NCBI RefSeq assembly: GCF_017068455.1
Contig: NZ_CP070608.1
Coordinates: forward strand, 2,027,488 to 2,091,487
Direction: 5' to 3'
DNA length: 64,000 bases
Origin: Fulvivirga lutea
GTDB lineage: Bacteria; Bacteroidota; Bacteroidia; Cytophagales; Cyclobacteriaceae
Position 1 is the first letter of the stretch, and every line of letters begins with the position of its first letter. This document shows positions 53,685-62,765 of the stretch, one piece after another. The position numbers were made by a program, and so were the translations under genes. The notes below the pieces were generated by a model, which was not told the DNA's origin, searched no databases, and was given only the letters and a program-made list of their open reading frames with translations.

Positions 53685-55149
53685 TTTTACGGCCCGGAAT
53701 CACATGTTTCGCCAAGATGCGCTTTTTTTCATCTTTCACCAATTCATTTTTTCTGTGGCTCCAAATCTTTTGTCTGGCATGTTTAGATGCTTCTTTCTGA
53801 TCAACCAATGGAAGATAGTATTCTTGTGCCGGATAAAAGTTTGATAGCTGCTGATCCAAGGTAGTCATGAGCCAGGGTTCGTGGATAAATTGTTCCGGAC
53901 ATTCTTTTAATTCGGGTACCCATCGTTTAATGAATGTGCCTTGCGGGTCATGATCTTTTGATTGCTTAATAGGATTGTAAATTCGAATAGTGTTTGTGCC
54001 AGTGACTCCAGCTTGCATTTGAATTTGAGGAAAATGGATGCCGGGCTCAAAATCTAAGAATTGCTGTGCCAAATGAGGAGTAACATCTTGCCAAGGAAGC
54101 CATAGCAAGTGAGTAGCAAAAGATGTTAGCATCGCTCGCATCCGAAAATTGATGTAGCCTGTTTCATTGAGACAGCGCATACAGGCATCAACCAATGGGT
54201 AGCCAGTTTTGCCGGATTTCCATGCATTCAACTTTTCATTAGACGAGTGTTTCGCTAATGTGCGATAGCCTTTATTTACGGAATCGAATTCCATACTACA
54301 TTCACTTTCGAATTTTTGCATGAAATGACTGCGCCATCTTAACCTTGAGGAGACCGCTGAAATTTGAGATTTGTTCTTGCCCTCTTTTTTTAAATCTTGT
54401 AAAGCCTGATATACTTGCCGGATTGAAATATTACCCCAGGCCAGATAAGGAGATAACCGGCTGCAACTAGTTCTACTCATTTCCGGTTTGGAAATACCTC
54501 TTGAATACTCCTTGATACGGCTATAGGTAAATGACTTCAAAACTTTATGTGCTTGCAACTCGCCACCGACCTGAAAAGTATCTGCAATATGCGTTTTAGA
54601 TAAGTTGGATTTGGATACTCTGCTGAGCCTATTAATTTGCTCTGAGGTGAAGAATGTAGTAGAAGCCATATCCACTCTATAAACTGGCTGCGACATAAAC
54701 TTGTACCAATGCTTTGTCCACTGTTCGCGATTAGTTAAACCACGGATAATGCCGTTATCAGGATGTTCAATCCACTTGATATTGTTTTGAGTACAGTAAG
54801 CTTTAAACTCCAAATCACGATCAAAAGTGACCTTCACACCAACTTCTTCATGAGAGTGAATAGAATCAATTTGAATTTGACTACTTAACTTGTCAAACAC
54901 ATCAATAAAATCACCTCGCAACTTTAAAACCTCCGTATTAAAACTAGCGAGTTGTTTATCCAGCTCTTCTAACGATTGCTGGATAAATTGAAAATGCCTT
55001 TCGGAGTAATGATCATGATTTAATAGGATAGGCTCGTACACATATAGAAAAAGTATCGCCTTGCCCGACTTTGCTGCATCAAACAAGGCTGCGTGATCCC
55101 TCAAACGAAGGTCTCTCTTCAACCAGACAATTGTAACTGCTTCTGACAC
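53677..55149 (-). CDS. Photolyase/cryptochrome family protein
   Basis: A 490-aa flavoprotein. The N-terminal alpha/beta antenna domain (about 5-165; [15 protein letters not shown]) is followed by an all-helical FAD domain (about 200-480) with [55 protein letters not shown] (in parts) and [26 protein letters not shown] (in parts). It most likely repairs UV dimers using light. In the usual GTGxDAxPYFRIFNP loop this protein reads [11 protein letters not shown]: Asn for Asp and two residues shorter, so the exact class and repair activity are uncertain. Confidence 0.88.
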   Translation of the reverse strand: MSEAVTIVWLKRDLRLRDHAALFDAAKSGKAILFLYVYEPILLNHDHYSERHFQFIQQSLEELDKQLASFNTEVLKLRGDFIDVFDKLSSQIQIDSIHSHEEVGVKVTFDRDLEFKAYCTQNNIKWIEHPDNGIIRGLTNREQWTKHWYKFMSQPVYRVDMASTTFFTSEQINRLSRVSKSNLSKTHIADTFQVGGELQAHKVLKSFTYSRIKEYSRGISKPEMSRTSCSRLSPYLAWGNISIRQVYQALQDLKKEGKNKSQISAVSSRLRWRSHFMQKFESECSMEFDSVNKGYRTLAKHSSNEKLNAWKSGKTGYPLVDACMRCLNETGYINFRMRAMLTSFATHLLWLPWQDVTPHLAQQFLDFEPGIHFPQIQMQAGVTGTNTIRIYNPIKQSKDHDPQGTFIKRWVPELKECPEQFIHEPWLMTTLDQQLSNFYPAQEYYLPLVDQKEASKHARQKIWSHRKNELVKDEKKRILAKHVIPGRKNA

Positions 55150-55174
55150 GCAGAGATAACAACTTAGCAGTTAA

Positions 55175-55206
55175 TTGGTTAATCTTGATTTTTGAACTTA
55201 TTTTTG
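55175..55206 (+). promoter_or_regulatory. Predicted Bacteroidota-type promoter of tetR
   Basis: TTG (55175-55177) and TATTTTTG (55199-55206, fitting TAnnTTTG) are separated by 21 bp, within the accepted -33/-7 spacing for the primary sigma factor of Bacteroidota. The operator follows directly, so a bound repressor would cover the transcription start. Confidence 0.6.
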
Positions 55207-55208
55207 TT

Positions 55209-55224
55209 TGAAACGTTTGTTTCA
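55209..55224. promoter_or_regulatory. TetR operator site 1 (autoregulatory)
   Basis: TGAAAC-GTTT-GTTTCA is a perfect 6-bp inverted repeat with a 4-bp spacer, 4 bp before the tetR ATG at 55229. The same half-sites recur twice upstream of the SDR gene. Confidence 0.85.
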
Positions 55225-55228
55225 ATAT

Positions 55229-55804
55229 ATGCCTAAGTCAGTACTATTTGATAGAGATAATGTAATTAGCAGAGTGACCGATCTTTTTTGGGAGAAGGGT
55301 TATAACGCTACCTCTATGCAGGATTTGGTAGATGCCACCGGGCTGAATAGATCAAGTATTTATAATACCTATGGTGATAAATACAACTTGTTTGTTGCCG
55401 CCTTGAAGCATTATCAGGCACAACAAAATGATTTATTGTCTACGGCTGCACAGAAATCCCAGTCACCTAAGAAGGCCATTGAGATGTTGTTCAACGCCAC
55501 TTGGGAGCAATTGCATGAAGAACATAACAAGGGCTGTTTTTTATCTAATTGTGCTACCGAAATGAGTAATGCTGACCCAAAAATCAAAGGATTTCTTTCA
55601 GATAATAAGTGCGCTGTTGTAACTACATTTAAATCATTGATAGAACAAGCGCAGGATTCTGGTGAGATTGATTCTTCTAAAGATGCCGAGGTATTAGCGC
55701 ATTATCTATTCTCCTCACTCCAGGGTTTAAGGGTTACTTCTATGATTGATGGCAACAAGAAACACATCAAAGGCATTGCAGATCAGGTGTTGTCTGTTCT
55801 TTAA
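55229..55804 (+). CDS. TetR family regulator of adjacent SDR gene
   Basis: A 191-aa repressor. The HTH lies at about residues 8-55 (VISRVTDLFWEKGYNATSMQDLVDATGLNRSSIYNTYGDK, in parts) and the C-terminal ligand domain has the GCFLSNCATEMSN motif of the TetR_C_16-like group. ATG 55229 gives the expected family N-terminus; an upstream TTG at 55208 would place the operator inside the coding region. Three matching palindromes mark autoregulation and control of the SDR gene 124 bp downstream. Confidence 0.93.
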   Translation: MPKSVLFDRDNVISRVTDLFWEKGYNATSMQDLVDATGLNRSSIYNTYGDKYNLFVAALKHYQAQQNDLLSTAAQKSQSPKKAIEMLFNATWEQLHEEHNKGCFLSNCATEMSNADPKIKGFLSDNKCAVVTTFKSLIEQAQDSGEIDSSKDAEVLAHYLFSSLQGLRVTSMIDGNKKHIKGIADQVLSVL

Positions 55805-55857
55805 TATCTCTGTATATCAACGAGTTATAAAATAATTTCATTTTTATTTAATTTATT

Positions 55858-55873
55858 TGAAACAATCGTTTCA
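55858..55873. promoter_or_regulatory. TetR operator site 2
   Basis: TGAAAC-AATC-GTTTCA has the same half-sites as site 1. It is 55 bp before the SDR ATG and 30 bp from site 3 centre to centre. Confidence 0.85.
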
Positions 55874-55887
55874 ATATTGTTGTTATC

Positions 55888-55903
55888 TGAAACAAACGTT
55901 TCA
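55888..55903. promoter_or_regulatory. TetR operator site 3
   Basis: TGAAAC-AAAC-GTTTCA lies 25 bp before the SDR ATG. The 30-bp spacing from site 2 is close to three helical turns, so two dimers could bind the same face of the DNA. Confidence 0.85.
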
Positions 55904-55928
55904 AATAAAATTTTAAAACAACTTAACA

Positions 55929-56699
55929 ATGGGAAAATTAGATAACCAGCCTGGCCGTCTGGCAGGCAAAGTGGCTTTAATAACTGGTGGAAATAGTGGA
56001 ATTGGTTTAGCCACAGCAAAATTATTTGCTAAAGAAGGGGCAAAGGTAGTAATATCAGGCAGGAGAGAAGATGCACTAAAGGATGCTGTTGCACAAATTG
56101 GAAATGGCGCTGATTATGTACTAGCGGATGCAGCCATAGTGAGCTCAGCTAAAAAGGTAGTGGATGCTACAGTTGCTAAACACGGAAGAATAGATATTCT
56201 TTTCTTAAATGCTGGTGTTGCGTACTTCTTGCCAATTGATGCGATTGATGAAGATCACTTTGATACGCAATTCAATATTAATGTGAAGAATCCATTCTTT
56301 ACAGTAAAAGAAGCATTGCCTCATTTACCAGAAGGTGCCGTAATCATTTCAAACACCTCAGTTGTAGGGCAAAAAGGCTTTGACGGCACGGGCGTTTACA
56401 GTGCGACAAAAGCAGCCTTGAGGTCACTAACAAGAGTATTAGCCAGTGAGTTGAAAGCTAAGAAAATCAGAACGGTTAGTGTAGCTCCTGGTCCGATAGA
56501 AACTCCAATTTACGGTAAACTAGGAATGCCTGAAGAAGCAGTGCAAGAAATGGGTGCAGGGTTTGCCAGCCAGGTTCCATTGGGAAGATTTGGCTCTGCT
56601 GATGAACTAGCGAATGCAGTATTGTTCTTAGCTTCTAATGATGGATCATTTGTAAATGGAGTGGAGCTAGAAGTTGATGGTGGATTGAGCCAGGTTTAA
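55929..56699 (+). CDS. SDR family oxidoreductase under TetR control
   Basis: A 256-aa classical SDR with TGGNSGIG (cofactor loop), LNAG, the catalytic Ser in SNTSVVGQKG, the YSATKAA Tyr/Lys pair, and the C-terminal NGVELEVDGGLSQV. The residue context SGRRED after strand 2 suggests NADP. Such TetR-SDR pairs typically respond to small carbonyl or quinone-like compounds; the actual substrate is unknown. It is followed by a terminator. Confidence 0.93.
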   Translation: MGKLDNQPGRLAGKVALITGGNSGIGLATAKLFAKEGAKVVISGRREDALKDAVAQIGNGADYVLADAAIVSSAKKVVDATVAKHGRIDILFLNAGVAYFLPIDAIDEDHFDTQFNINVKNPFFTVKEALPHLPEGAVIISNTSVVGQKGFDGTGVYSATKAALRSLTRVLASELKAKKIRTVSVAPGPIETPIYGKLGMPEEAVQEMGAGFASQVPLGRFGSADELANAVLFLASNDGSFVNGVELEVDGGLSQV

Positions 56700-56733
56700 A
56701 CTAAGAGCCAGAAAGGCCAATTATATAGATCGA

Positions 56734-56765
56734 AAAACCCACCCACTAGCTAGTGGATGGGTTTT
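56734..56765 (+). terminator. Intrinsic terminator after SDR gene
   Basis: AAAACCCACCCACTAG (56734-56749) abuts CTAGTGGATGGGTTTT (56750-56765). This is a 16-bp inverted repeat with one mismatch, ending in a T-run, about 35 bp after the stop. Confidence 0.85.
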
Positions 56766-56835
56766 ATTTGTATCTGTTGAATCCTATTTTAATTCGTTGG
56801 CCTTTTAATTACATAATAAACTGTCAGACCAAGAA

Positions 56836-59022
56836 TTAAATTTTTCTTAACAGAACTTTCTGTTGAGTAAATTTATAGGCTGCTTTTAAGAATTCCACCG
56901 TTAGTGGCCAATCTTCCTTCTTAACAAAATTACTCTTGTAGTCTTTAATAGTTCTAATTATAAGTTCATTGTTATCAATAGAAGCAAAGCTTCTAAATGA
57001 GCCAGTTTCATTATCAACATTAAAGTTTAATTCATCAAATCCTTGAAGTTCGTAACCCTCAGGTATTTTCATTTTAATGTCATATTTAAACTTTCTAGCA
57101 TATGGTTGATAAACATCATATTCTCTATCCAGTTCATCATCACTAAGGTTTACCTGACCTTCAATAAGTTTTCCAATGTCGATGAGATAATTTTGCCCTA
57201 CTTTCTTTACAGCGTCATTTGCTTCTATTTTAAAGGTATAAATGAATTTATCTTCGTTCTCTTTTCTTCCGGTTTGTTGAATGGACAAGTCTGTAACTTC
57301 CTTTATTTCAAATTGGTAATCATTCTTTGTCATGTTTAAGAGAACATCATAAATATTTTTCATTCTATTATCCATATAAGCACTCTTCTTAGCATACAGC
57401 TCTTTACGACTTGATCTTGCGAGACTTTCAATAAAATCATCCATTTCATAAGTTTTTCTTTCATCAGCAAGGTAGTCATAGACATCCATTAAATTTCTTT
57501 GAAAGAATGGCTTAGGATTACCATTAATTTCTTTCGTTACATTTAATATCAATTTATCTTCTTCCAAGTTTTCTAATTCAACTATACTTTCGGTGTAGGT
57601 TAAATTTTGCTCTGATTTTTCGGCAGGTACCATGGTCTTCGTTGCAAACCAATCCGAAACATTTTTTGTAGCATTAAAAGAGTAAACTTCTGTGTTTTGA
57701 AGGTCAGGAGTGATCATGCCTAAATTAGAAATCTCAGAACAATCACTTATGTAAAAGGGGCTTGAAGTATTTACCTTCATCATTACTGTTAATTCATTCT
57801 CGAGTATCAACTCGTCTATAGTAGAAATTGATCTTGGAACACCAATTAGAATTTCGTGTGGAATATTTTTTGATCTATAATAGTATGATAAATTATTGGC
57901 ATCAGTAACGGTTAAATCTTGATTTGTTGAATTCTCAGATAGCATTCTGTATTCAGCAAATTTTACTTCATTCATGTTTCTGTAAGCATAATATCCTTTT
58001 CGAGCTAATACATTTAAATCACGGGTTTTTTTGTAATGTGATTTCATGTACTTTTTAAGTTCAGCCCCTTTATAACTTGTTCTTTCAAAAATGTATTTAA
58101 TTAACTTTTCAAGTTCAGCTTTAGATACGTTGGATTTCAATTGACCTGGTTCACCTAGAAAGGTTGGTGAAACAGATGCCATCATAGATGACGCATAAGA
58201 TACTTTGAATTTAACGGTTGGAAGCTGTCTGTTAGGATAAAACCATCTTAATTCTTTAATACTTTCTCTATTCTCATCCACTAAGGTGTACTGATTTTTG
58301 TCGCCTTTATAATCTTGAGTGAGCTGAAACTCTGGAGCACCGTTTGTGCTTTTTAAATTTATAAAACACCTTCTTAATACATCAAATGAGATTTTTTGCT
58401 TCAGAATGGGGTATTCGTCATTTAACTGAAAAATTATGGCATCGAAGTTATAAAGCTTAGTGTAGATTCTAATAGTGCGTTCTTCTGCTATGTAAAAATC
58501 AACAATATCTCCTATTTCCAAATTAGGTATGGCCAATTTATATGTATTATATCCCTGCCTTTCTATTTCTAATTTTTGTTTTACTGCATTTTCAATTGAG
58601 ACCTCAATTTCTTCTCCATTTGGTTTAATAATTTTAAATCCTGGATAGATATCAATTTTCATGTCGCCATAATAACCACTTTCAGCAAAGCTGAATTCTG
58701 AGTATTTTTCAACAGCAGATTTATCAAGTAATTTGATTCTGTGGTGGAAAGATTTATCATAGTAAAGCTCATTAATAATCGGAGCTTTTCGGTAAGATAG
58801 ATCATGAGTTTTGGCTATATAAACGGCAGATTCATTATTCCATTTTTCTGGTATTTCTGTTATTGTAAAATCTTTGCTGGGGTTATCCCACATTTTTGAT
58901 TTTATTTCCTTAGCCTTTTCAGAATTGAAATTATCAGTTGCAAAAGATGTAGTTGAATAAATAATTAATCCTAAGAGAATTAATGTTGACTTAGTCTGCC
59001 GCTTCAAGTATGATTTGATCAT
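56836..59022 (-). CDS. DUF3857 protein with transglutaminase-like fold lacking catalytic residues
   Basis: About 728 aa, exported (signal peptide KSTLILLGLIIYSTTSFATD). The DUF3857 domain (about 55-260) is followed by a transglutaminase-like region (about 290-450) and a beta-rich C-terminal domain. Where the upstream paralogue has the active Cys (GDCKGMANLL), this one reads VTDANNLSYYY (near 57903). The His position (DNHMVC) is replaced by ENELTV; only the Asp-containing segment remains (YISDCSE). It is therefore probably a non-catalytic, structural or binding partner. The start at 59022 gives a normal signal peptide; 59046 is also possible. It overlaps the end of the upstream paralogue. Confidence 0.85.
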   Translation of the reverse strand: MIKSYLKRQTKSTLILLGLIIYSTTSFATDNFNSEKAKEIKSKMWDNPSKDFTITEIPEKWNNESAVYIAKTHDLSYRKAPIINELYYDKSFHHRIKLLDKSAVEKYSEFSFAESGYYGDMKIDIYPGFKIIKPNGEEIEVSIENAVKQKLEIERQGYNTYKLAIPNLEIGDIVDFYIAEERTIRIYTKLYNFDAIIFQLNDEYPILKQKISFDVLRRCFINLKSTNGAPEFQLTQDYKGDKNQYTLVDENRESIKELRWFYPNRQLPTVKFKVSYASSMMASVSPTFLGEPGQLKSNVSKAELEKLIKYIFERTSYKGAELKKYMKSHYKKTRDLNVLARKGYYAYRNMNEVKFAEYRMLSENSTNQDLTVTDANNLSYYYRSKNIPHEILIGVPRSISTIDELILENELTVMMKVNTSSPFYISDCSEISNLGMITPDLQNTEVYSFNATKNVSDWFATKTMVPAEKSEQNLTYTESIVELENLEEDKLILNVTKEINGNPKPFFQRNLMDVYDYLADERKTYEMDDFIESLARSSRKELYAKKSAYMDNRMKNIYDVLLNMTKNDYQFEIKEVTDLSIQQTGRKENEDKFIYTFKIEANDAVKKVGQNYLIDIGKLIEGQVNLSDDELDREYDVYQPYARKFKYDIKMKIPEGYELQGFDELNFNVDNETGSFRSFASIDNNELIIRTIKDYKSNFVKKEDWPLTVEFLKAAYKFTQQKVLLRKI

Positions 59023-60901
59023 TATAAAATTTATTGATTTGCTCAATTGTTGTATTCCAGTTGTTAAATTCTGTTTTAGGAAGAATAGGGTTTAATATTT
59101 TAATTTCTTTGCGATAGAATAGCTTATCATCTTCTTGTTCATATTTAAATTGAAAAGAATAATATTCATTCGAATAGGAGAAGTCTTTTGGAAGGTTAAC
59201 AATCTTATATTCTCTTGGAACAATAAGGCTGTAGGTACATTTTTTAAATATTTTTTCTCCAAATGAAAAAGGAACTATACGATCATCTTTTATTTTTTCA
59301 TTTTTAAAGTCTTCCGTAAAATCAAGGTCTATGTAAATTTCGTTTCCAAAACTGCTTAGATTGTCGTCTAATGCTGCTTCAAATTTTATGATAAATGGAT
59401 TATTTCTATCCACAGCTGAATAGTCTATGAGTTTGAATTTGTCTGGTGATTGATTACCGCTGATTTCGGATTTAACAAAATCTTGTACCTCATCTTTTTT
59501 AGTATTATTGATATAATAGAGTAAATTTTTCTTCTTTTCACCATTGATTATCGTCTCACCTTTAACCATCAAAGCACCGTCAACTATGCTATAATTTATG
59601 GTAGACTTTTCCAAGTATTTATTAATTGGCTCAACAGGGATATTTAAAATTTTATAGTCATTGCCATTTTCAACCATAAGTTGTTTGCCTTGTATTCTTT
59701 CAGCATTGTATCCTATTTGATTGAATTTTTCTGTAGCATCTAAAACATATTCTTTTTCTCCAAGTTGAACTGAACAAACCATATGGTTATCAACAGCTAA
59801 TGAAGGGATATCATAACTGTAAGGTATAGTTGATGTCCCTAGCCAAGCCAATTTAGCCTCATAGCCTGCAGAAATTAACATGCTTTTTAAAAGGTTTGCC
59901 ATTCCTTTACAATCACCAAAACGATTATAAAACACCTTTTCAGCATCTTCTGGTTGAAATCCTGCTAAACCATCTTCAAAAGCAATGTATTTGATATTGT
60001 CTTGTACCCAATAATATATCGACTCGATTTTTTCTTTGTCCGTTGTTAAATCTTTCGTTATATCTTTTACTTTTTGTTCAATAGTGGTTGAGCGGTAGTT
60101 CAAGTTTTGAGTTAGCATTTTATACCATTTGTATAAATCATCAGTTGAACTTAAAATATTTACTGAAACACCATCTTCAACATATGACTTAGTAAGTATT
60201 AATAAATGAGGCAAGTAATGCAATCTGCCAGGAGCGTTATCTACAAACTTTGTCGATTCAAGATTCTTAAGATTATAAGTGTATTTATTTATTTCTCCTG
60301 AGCTTGTGGTTTTGTTAATTTCGTAGTTATCAAAATTAAATTCAGCTAGCTCAACATTAATATTCTTTGGGATTTCAAATATGATTTCACTCTCTAATGT
60401 CGGTGCATCTGAATGAAAGAAAGCCTTTGTAAGATATTTCAGGTCTTCATAAATTACTTCCGATTCAAAAACCAATGACCTTCCTCGAAGATTAAAGTCA
60501 ATTTTGTATGCGCAAAATTGAGCGTCCGAGTAAAAGATTTCGCCAGATTTAACATGACCGCATGCCTTTTCGTAATCGTAGGATTTGTTTCTGTCAGTTT
60601 TTAGCGAAAAATCAGCAATTGAGCTATTATCATTGTAGCCAATCGACATTATATAAGTAACGTTATTTTTCAAAGCCAACAACTCAACTTTATCTTTCTT
60701 TTTGACCATCGGCTTATTGGTCTTTTTATCTATATAAAAGGTATAGGTGGCCAATGACTTTAAAATAACTAAGTCATCATCATATATTTTGCTAAGCTGA
60801 ATTGCCTGATTAATTGATTCTTGATCAACTTTTTGAGCTATACTACTGAATGATAAGCTGAAGAGAATTAAGACTAATAAATAACGGTACACGGAATGCA
60901 T
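58991..60901 (-). CDS. DUF3857/transglutaminase-like domain protein with intact triad
   Basis: A 636-aa exported protein (signal peptide YLLVLILFSLSFSSIAQ). The N-terminal DUF3857 domain (about 40-255) is followed by a transglutaminase-like domain (about 270-400) carrying Cys331 (NRFGDCKGMANLL), His373 (VDNHMVCSV) and Asp388 (EYVLDATEKF), the expected Cys-His-Asp triad. The C-terminal region is beta-rich. It probably acts as a periplasmic or surface protein cross-linker or peptidase-like enzyme. It is first in a two-gene overlapping unit with a non-catalytic paralogue. Confidence 0.88.
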   Translation of the reverse strand: MHSVYRYLLVLILFSLSFSSIAQKVDQESINQAIQLSKIYDDDLVILKSLATYTFYIDKKTNKPMVKKKDKVELLALKNNVTYIMSIGYNDNSSIADFSLKTDRNKSYDYEKACGHVKSGEIFYSDAQFCAYKIDFNLRGRSLVFESEVIYEDLKYLTKAFFHSDAPTLESEIIFEIPKNINVELAEFNFDNYEINKTTSSGEINKYTYNLKNLESTKFVDNAPGRLHYLPHLLILTKSYVEDGVSVNILSSTDDLYKWYKMLTQNLNYRSTTIEQKVKDITKDLTTDKEKIESIYYWVQDNIKYIAFEDGLAGFQPEDAEKVFYNRFGDCKGMANLLKSMLISAGYEAKLAWLGTSTIPYSYDIPSLAVDNHMVCSVQLGEKEYVLDATEKFNQIGYNAERIQGKQLMVENGNDYKILNIPVEPINKYLEKSTINYSIVDGALMVKGETIINGEKKKNLLYYINNTKKDEVQDFVKSEISGNQSPDKFKLIDYSAVDRNNPFIIKFEAALDDNLSSFGNEIYIDLDFTEDFKNEKIKDDRIVPFSFGEKIFKKCTYSLIVPREYKIVNLPKDFSYSNEYYSFQFKYEQEDDKLFYRKEIKILNPILPKTEFNNWNTTIEQINKFYNDQIILEAAD

Positions 60902-61092
60902 TAATATTTTAAGGTTGCAATGTTAGTTAAATATTAAAACAGAGCCGAGAAAAATATGTATTTAACAATGATTTAGTGGCAAAGTACAATGTTGTTTATT
61001 GTAATACATAATTATGGAAGACAATTAGGAGTAGAAGTTGACTTAAGCCAGAATTATATCAAAAGTATTATAAGGCGATTTTCGCAAAGAGA

Positions 61093-61121
61093 AAAAGCCG
61101 CTAATAAAGTAGATGGCTTTT
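61093..61121 (-). terminator. Intrinsic terminator of the SDR gene at 61133
   Basis: AAAAGCC (61093-61099) and GGCTTTT (61115-61121) form a stem around a 15-nt loop. On the minus strand it is followed by further T's. It lies 11 bp past the SDR stop. Confidence 0.6.
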
Positions 61122-61132
61122 CTTATACCACC

Positions 61133-62113
61133 TCAAATCTCAAACTTCCCAACTGCCTTTTCACAACCTTCCCAATTTATTCTAATCGTATCAGCACTGT
61201 TGATATGCTCCTCAGGAGTAAGGATTTCCGGGAAGCCTTGCCAGCCCTGACCAGATGGACCATAAAAGTCACCGGATTTTGAACTAGGATCCATAGCAGC
61301 TCTGGTAATTCCTGCTGCTCCATCTTCAGCCGTTTGTGCATGTTGCATCAAATCAGAATCTTTTTCCATACCACCATCTTTGGCCGTAGTTACTTGAAGA
61401 TTAGTTCTTGCTAATCCCGGATGAGCTAATAGTGGAAGTACATTGGTAATACCTGCTGCTTCCAGCTTTTCTTTCAGTCCATACGTAAAGCCGCAGTTGG
61501 CCAATTTGGTTTGTCTGTAACGCTCCCATCTAGGGCCCTGAAAGCTTTGACTTTCTTCATCAGTACCATCACCGCCAAGGTTGCCACCATTTTTACCAAA
61601 ATATTCAGGCTTTAATTGCACACCCATTCTTGCCATAGAAGTGTGATTTACAATTCTGCCTTGCTTGCTTTTCTTAATCAATGGAAAGAGCTCTTTCGTC
61701 AATAGAAAATGAGAAATCACATTGGTTTGCATCTGCACATCATAGCCATCACCAGTCGCATAATCTTTCAGTGCCATCACACCTGCATTGTTTACCAATA
61801 CATCAATGACATCATGTTTTGCCTTGATGGCTTCGACTGCTTTTCTAACGCTATCAAAATTTTGAAGATCACACGCCACGGCTTCGAATTTACCATTAGG
61901 TACTTCTTCTTGTAACTGCTTTAATGATTTAGCTGATCGGTCACTTTCACGATTGAGGAGGATAACGGAAGCTCCTTTTTTTGCTACTTCTCTGGCGCAC
62001 ACATAGCCCGTGCCACTCGTAGTACCTGTAATTGCTACTACTTTATTGGTCATGTCCTGAGAGTGATTTTTAATAACATCACCCAGATGCACTGTGTCTT
62101 TTTGATAACTCAT
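61133..62113 (-). CDS. SDR family oxidoreductase, long retinol-dehydrogenase-like form
   Basis: A 326-aa SDR with an N-terminal extension (about 1-24). It has ITGTTSGTGYVCAREVAKKG (cofactor loop), VNNAGVM, the catalytic region VNHTSMAR, and an active-site YRQTKLAN with Tyr and Lys. The extra insertion with FGKNGGNLGGDGTDEE between Ser and Tyr and the length resemble the retinol dehydrogenase/protochlorophyllide reductase-like branch. Substrate unknown. Single gene. Confidence 0.9.
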   Translation of the reverse strand: MSYQKDTVHLGDVIKNHSQDMTNKVVAITGTTSGTGYVCAREVAKKGASVILLNRESDRSAKSLKQLQEEVPNGKFEAVACDLQNFDSVRKAVEAIKAKHDVIDVLVNNAGVMALKDYATGDGYDVQMQTNVISHFLLTKELFPLIKKSKQGRIVNHTSMARMGVQLKPEYFGKNGGNLGGDGTDEESQSFQGPRWERYRQTKLANCGFTYGLKEKLEAAGITNVLPLLAHPGLARTNLQVTTAKDGGMEKDSDLMQHAQTAEDGAAGITRAAMDPSSKSGDFYGPSGQGWQGFPEILTPEEHINSADTIRINWEGCEKAVGKFEI

Positions 62114-62182
62114 AATCTATTTTAATAGTGGATGTATGATACACTACTAAAATTAATCAATTATGAGTAATGAAGGGTGTTA

Positions 62183-62632
62183 TCAGGCTGCTACCTCAGC
62201 TCTTTTTGATTTTCTGTAAAGAAACGTATGAAAGATATTTCGCTTAGCAAATCGCAAAGGTTTATCAGCGTTCACGAATTTAATGTAAAGACTACGGGTT
62301 ACACCAAAGTATTCGTACACACTGCCATCCTGGAAGGTAACTTCCAATGTTAGTCCTTTATGCTTAAAATCAGCGATACCTGATTCATTGATTGTCGCGT
62401 TGTATGCTTCCAAATTAGCCGCTTTGGTCTCAGGGGCGATGCTTACCAAAAAGTGATAGCCATCGATAATCTGCTGACTTTTTATCTCTGCTTCTGCTGC
62501 TAGTGGGTTTCCAGCTTGAAACTTATCAGGGTGCCATTCTTTCACCAAATTTCTGTAAGAAGTTTTAAGTTCTTTCAAGTCAATTGCTCCTGTTACATTA
62601 AAAAGTTTTTTGTATTCGTTGATACGTTTCAT
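62183..62632 (-). CDS. DnaJ-KTSC domain protein
   Basis: A 149-aa protein. The N-terminal J-domain (about 5-65) has the HPD signature in VKEWHPDKF, and the C-terminal KTSC domain (about 80-140; LEVTFQDGSVYEYFGVTRSLYIKF) follows. J-domains recruit Hsp70/DnaK. KTSC domains are small predicted nucleic-acid- or protein-binding modules. It could target DnaK to a specific client; the role is unknown. The start at 62632 gives MKRINEYKKLFNVTG. Confidence 0.88.
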   Translation of the reverse strand: MKRINEYKKLFNVTGAIDLKELKTSYRNLVKEWHPDKFQAGNPLAAEAEIKSQQIIDGYHFLVSIAPETKAANLEAYNATINESGIADFKHKGLTLEVTFQDGSVYEYFGVTRSLYIKFVNADKPLRFAKRNIFHTFLYRKSKRAEVAA

Positions 62633-62765
62633 AGCTGTGCTTTCAAAATAAGTTGCAAAGCTAACCTTAATTATTGGGATAATAAGATATTCCCCGAAAT
62701 TGGAAACACTAAGATTGGCAGATGAGAATGTATTGCTTAATTTAATACGTTAACCCCAAAACCCT

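Noticed and set aside
60989-61282. 97-codon open frame on the plus strand with an ATG
   Set aside because: More than half lies antisense to the well-supported SDR gene at 61133-62113, its composition is not protein-like, and it crosses a terminator hairpin. Most likely chance.
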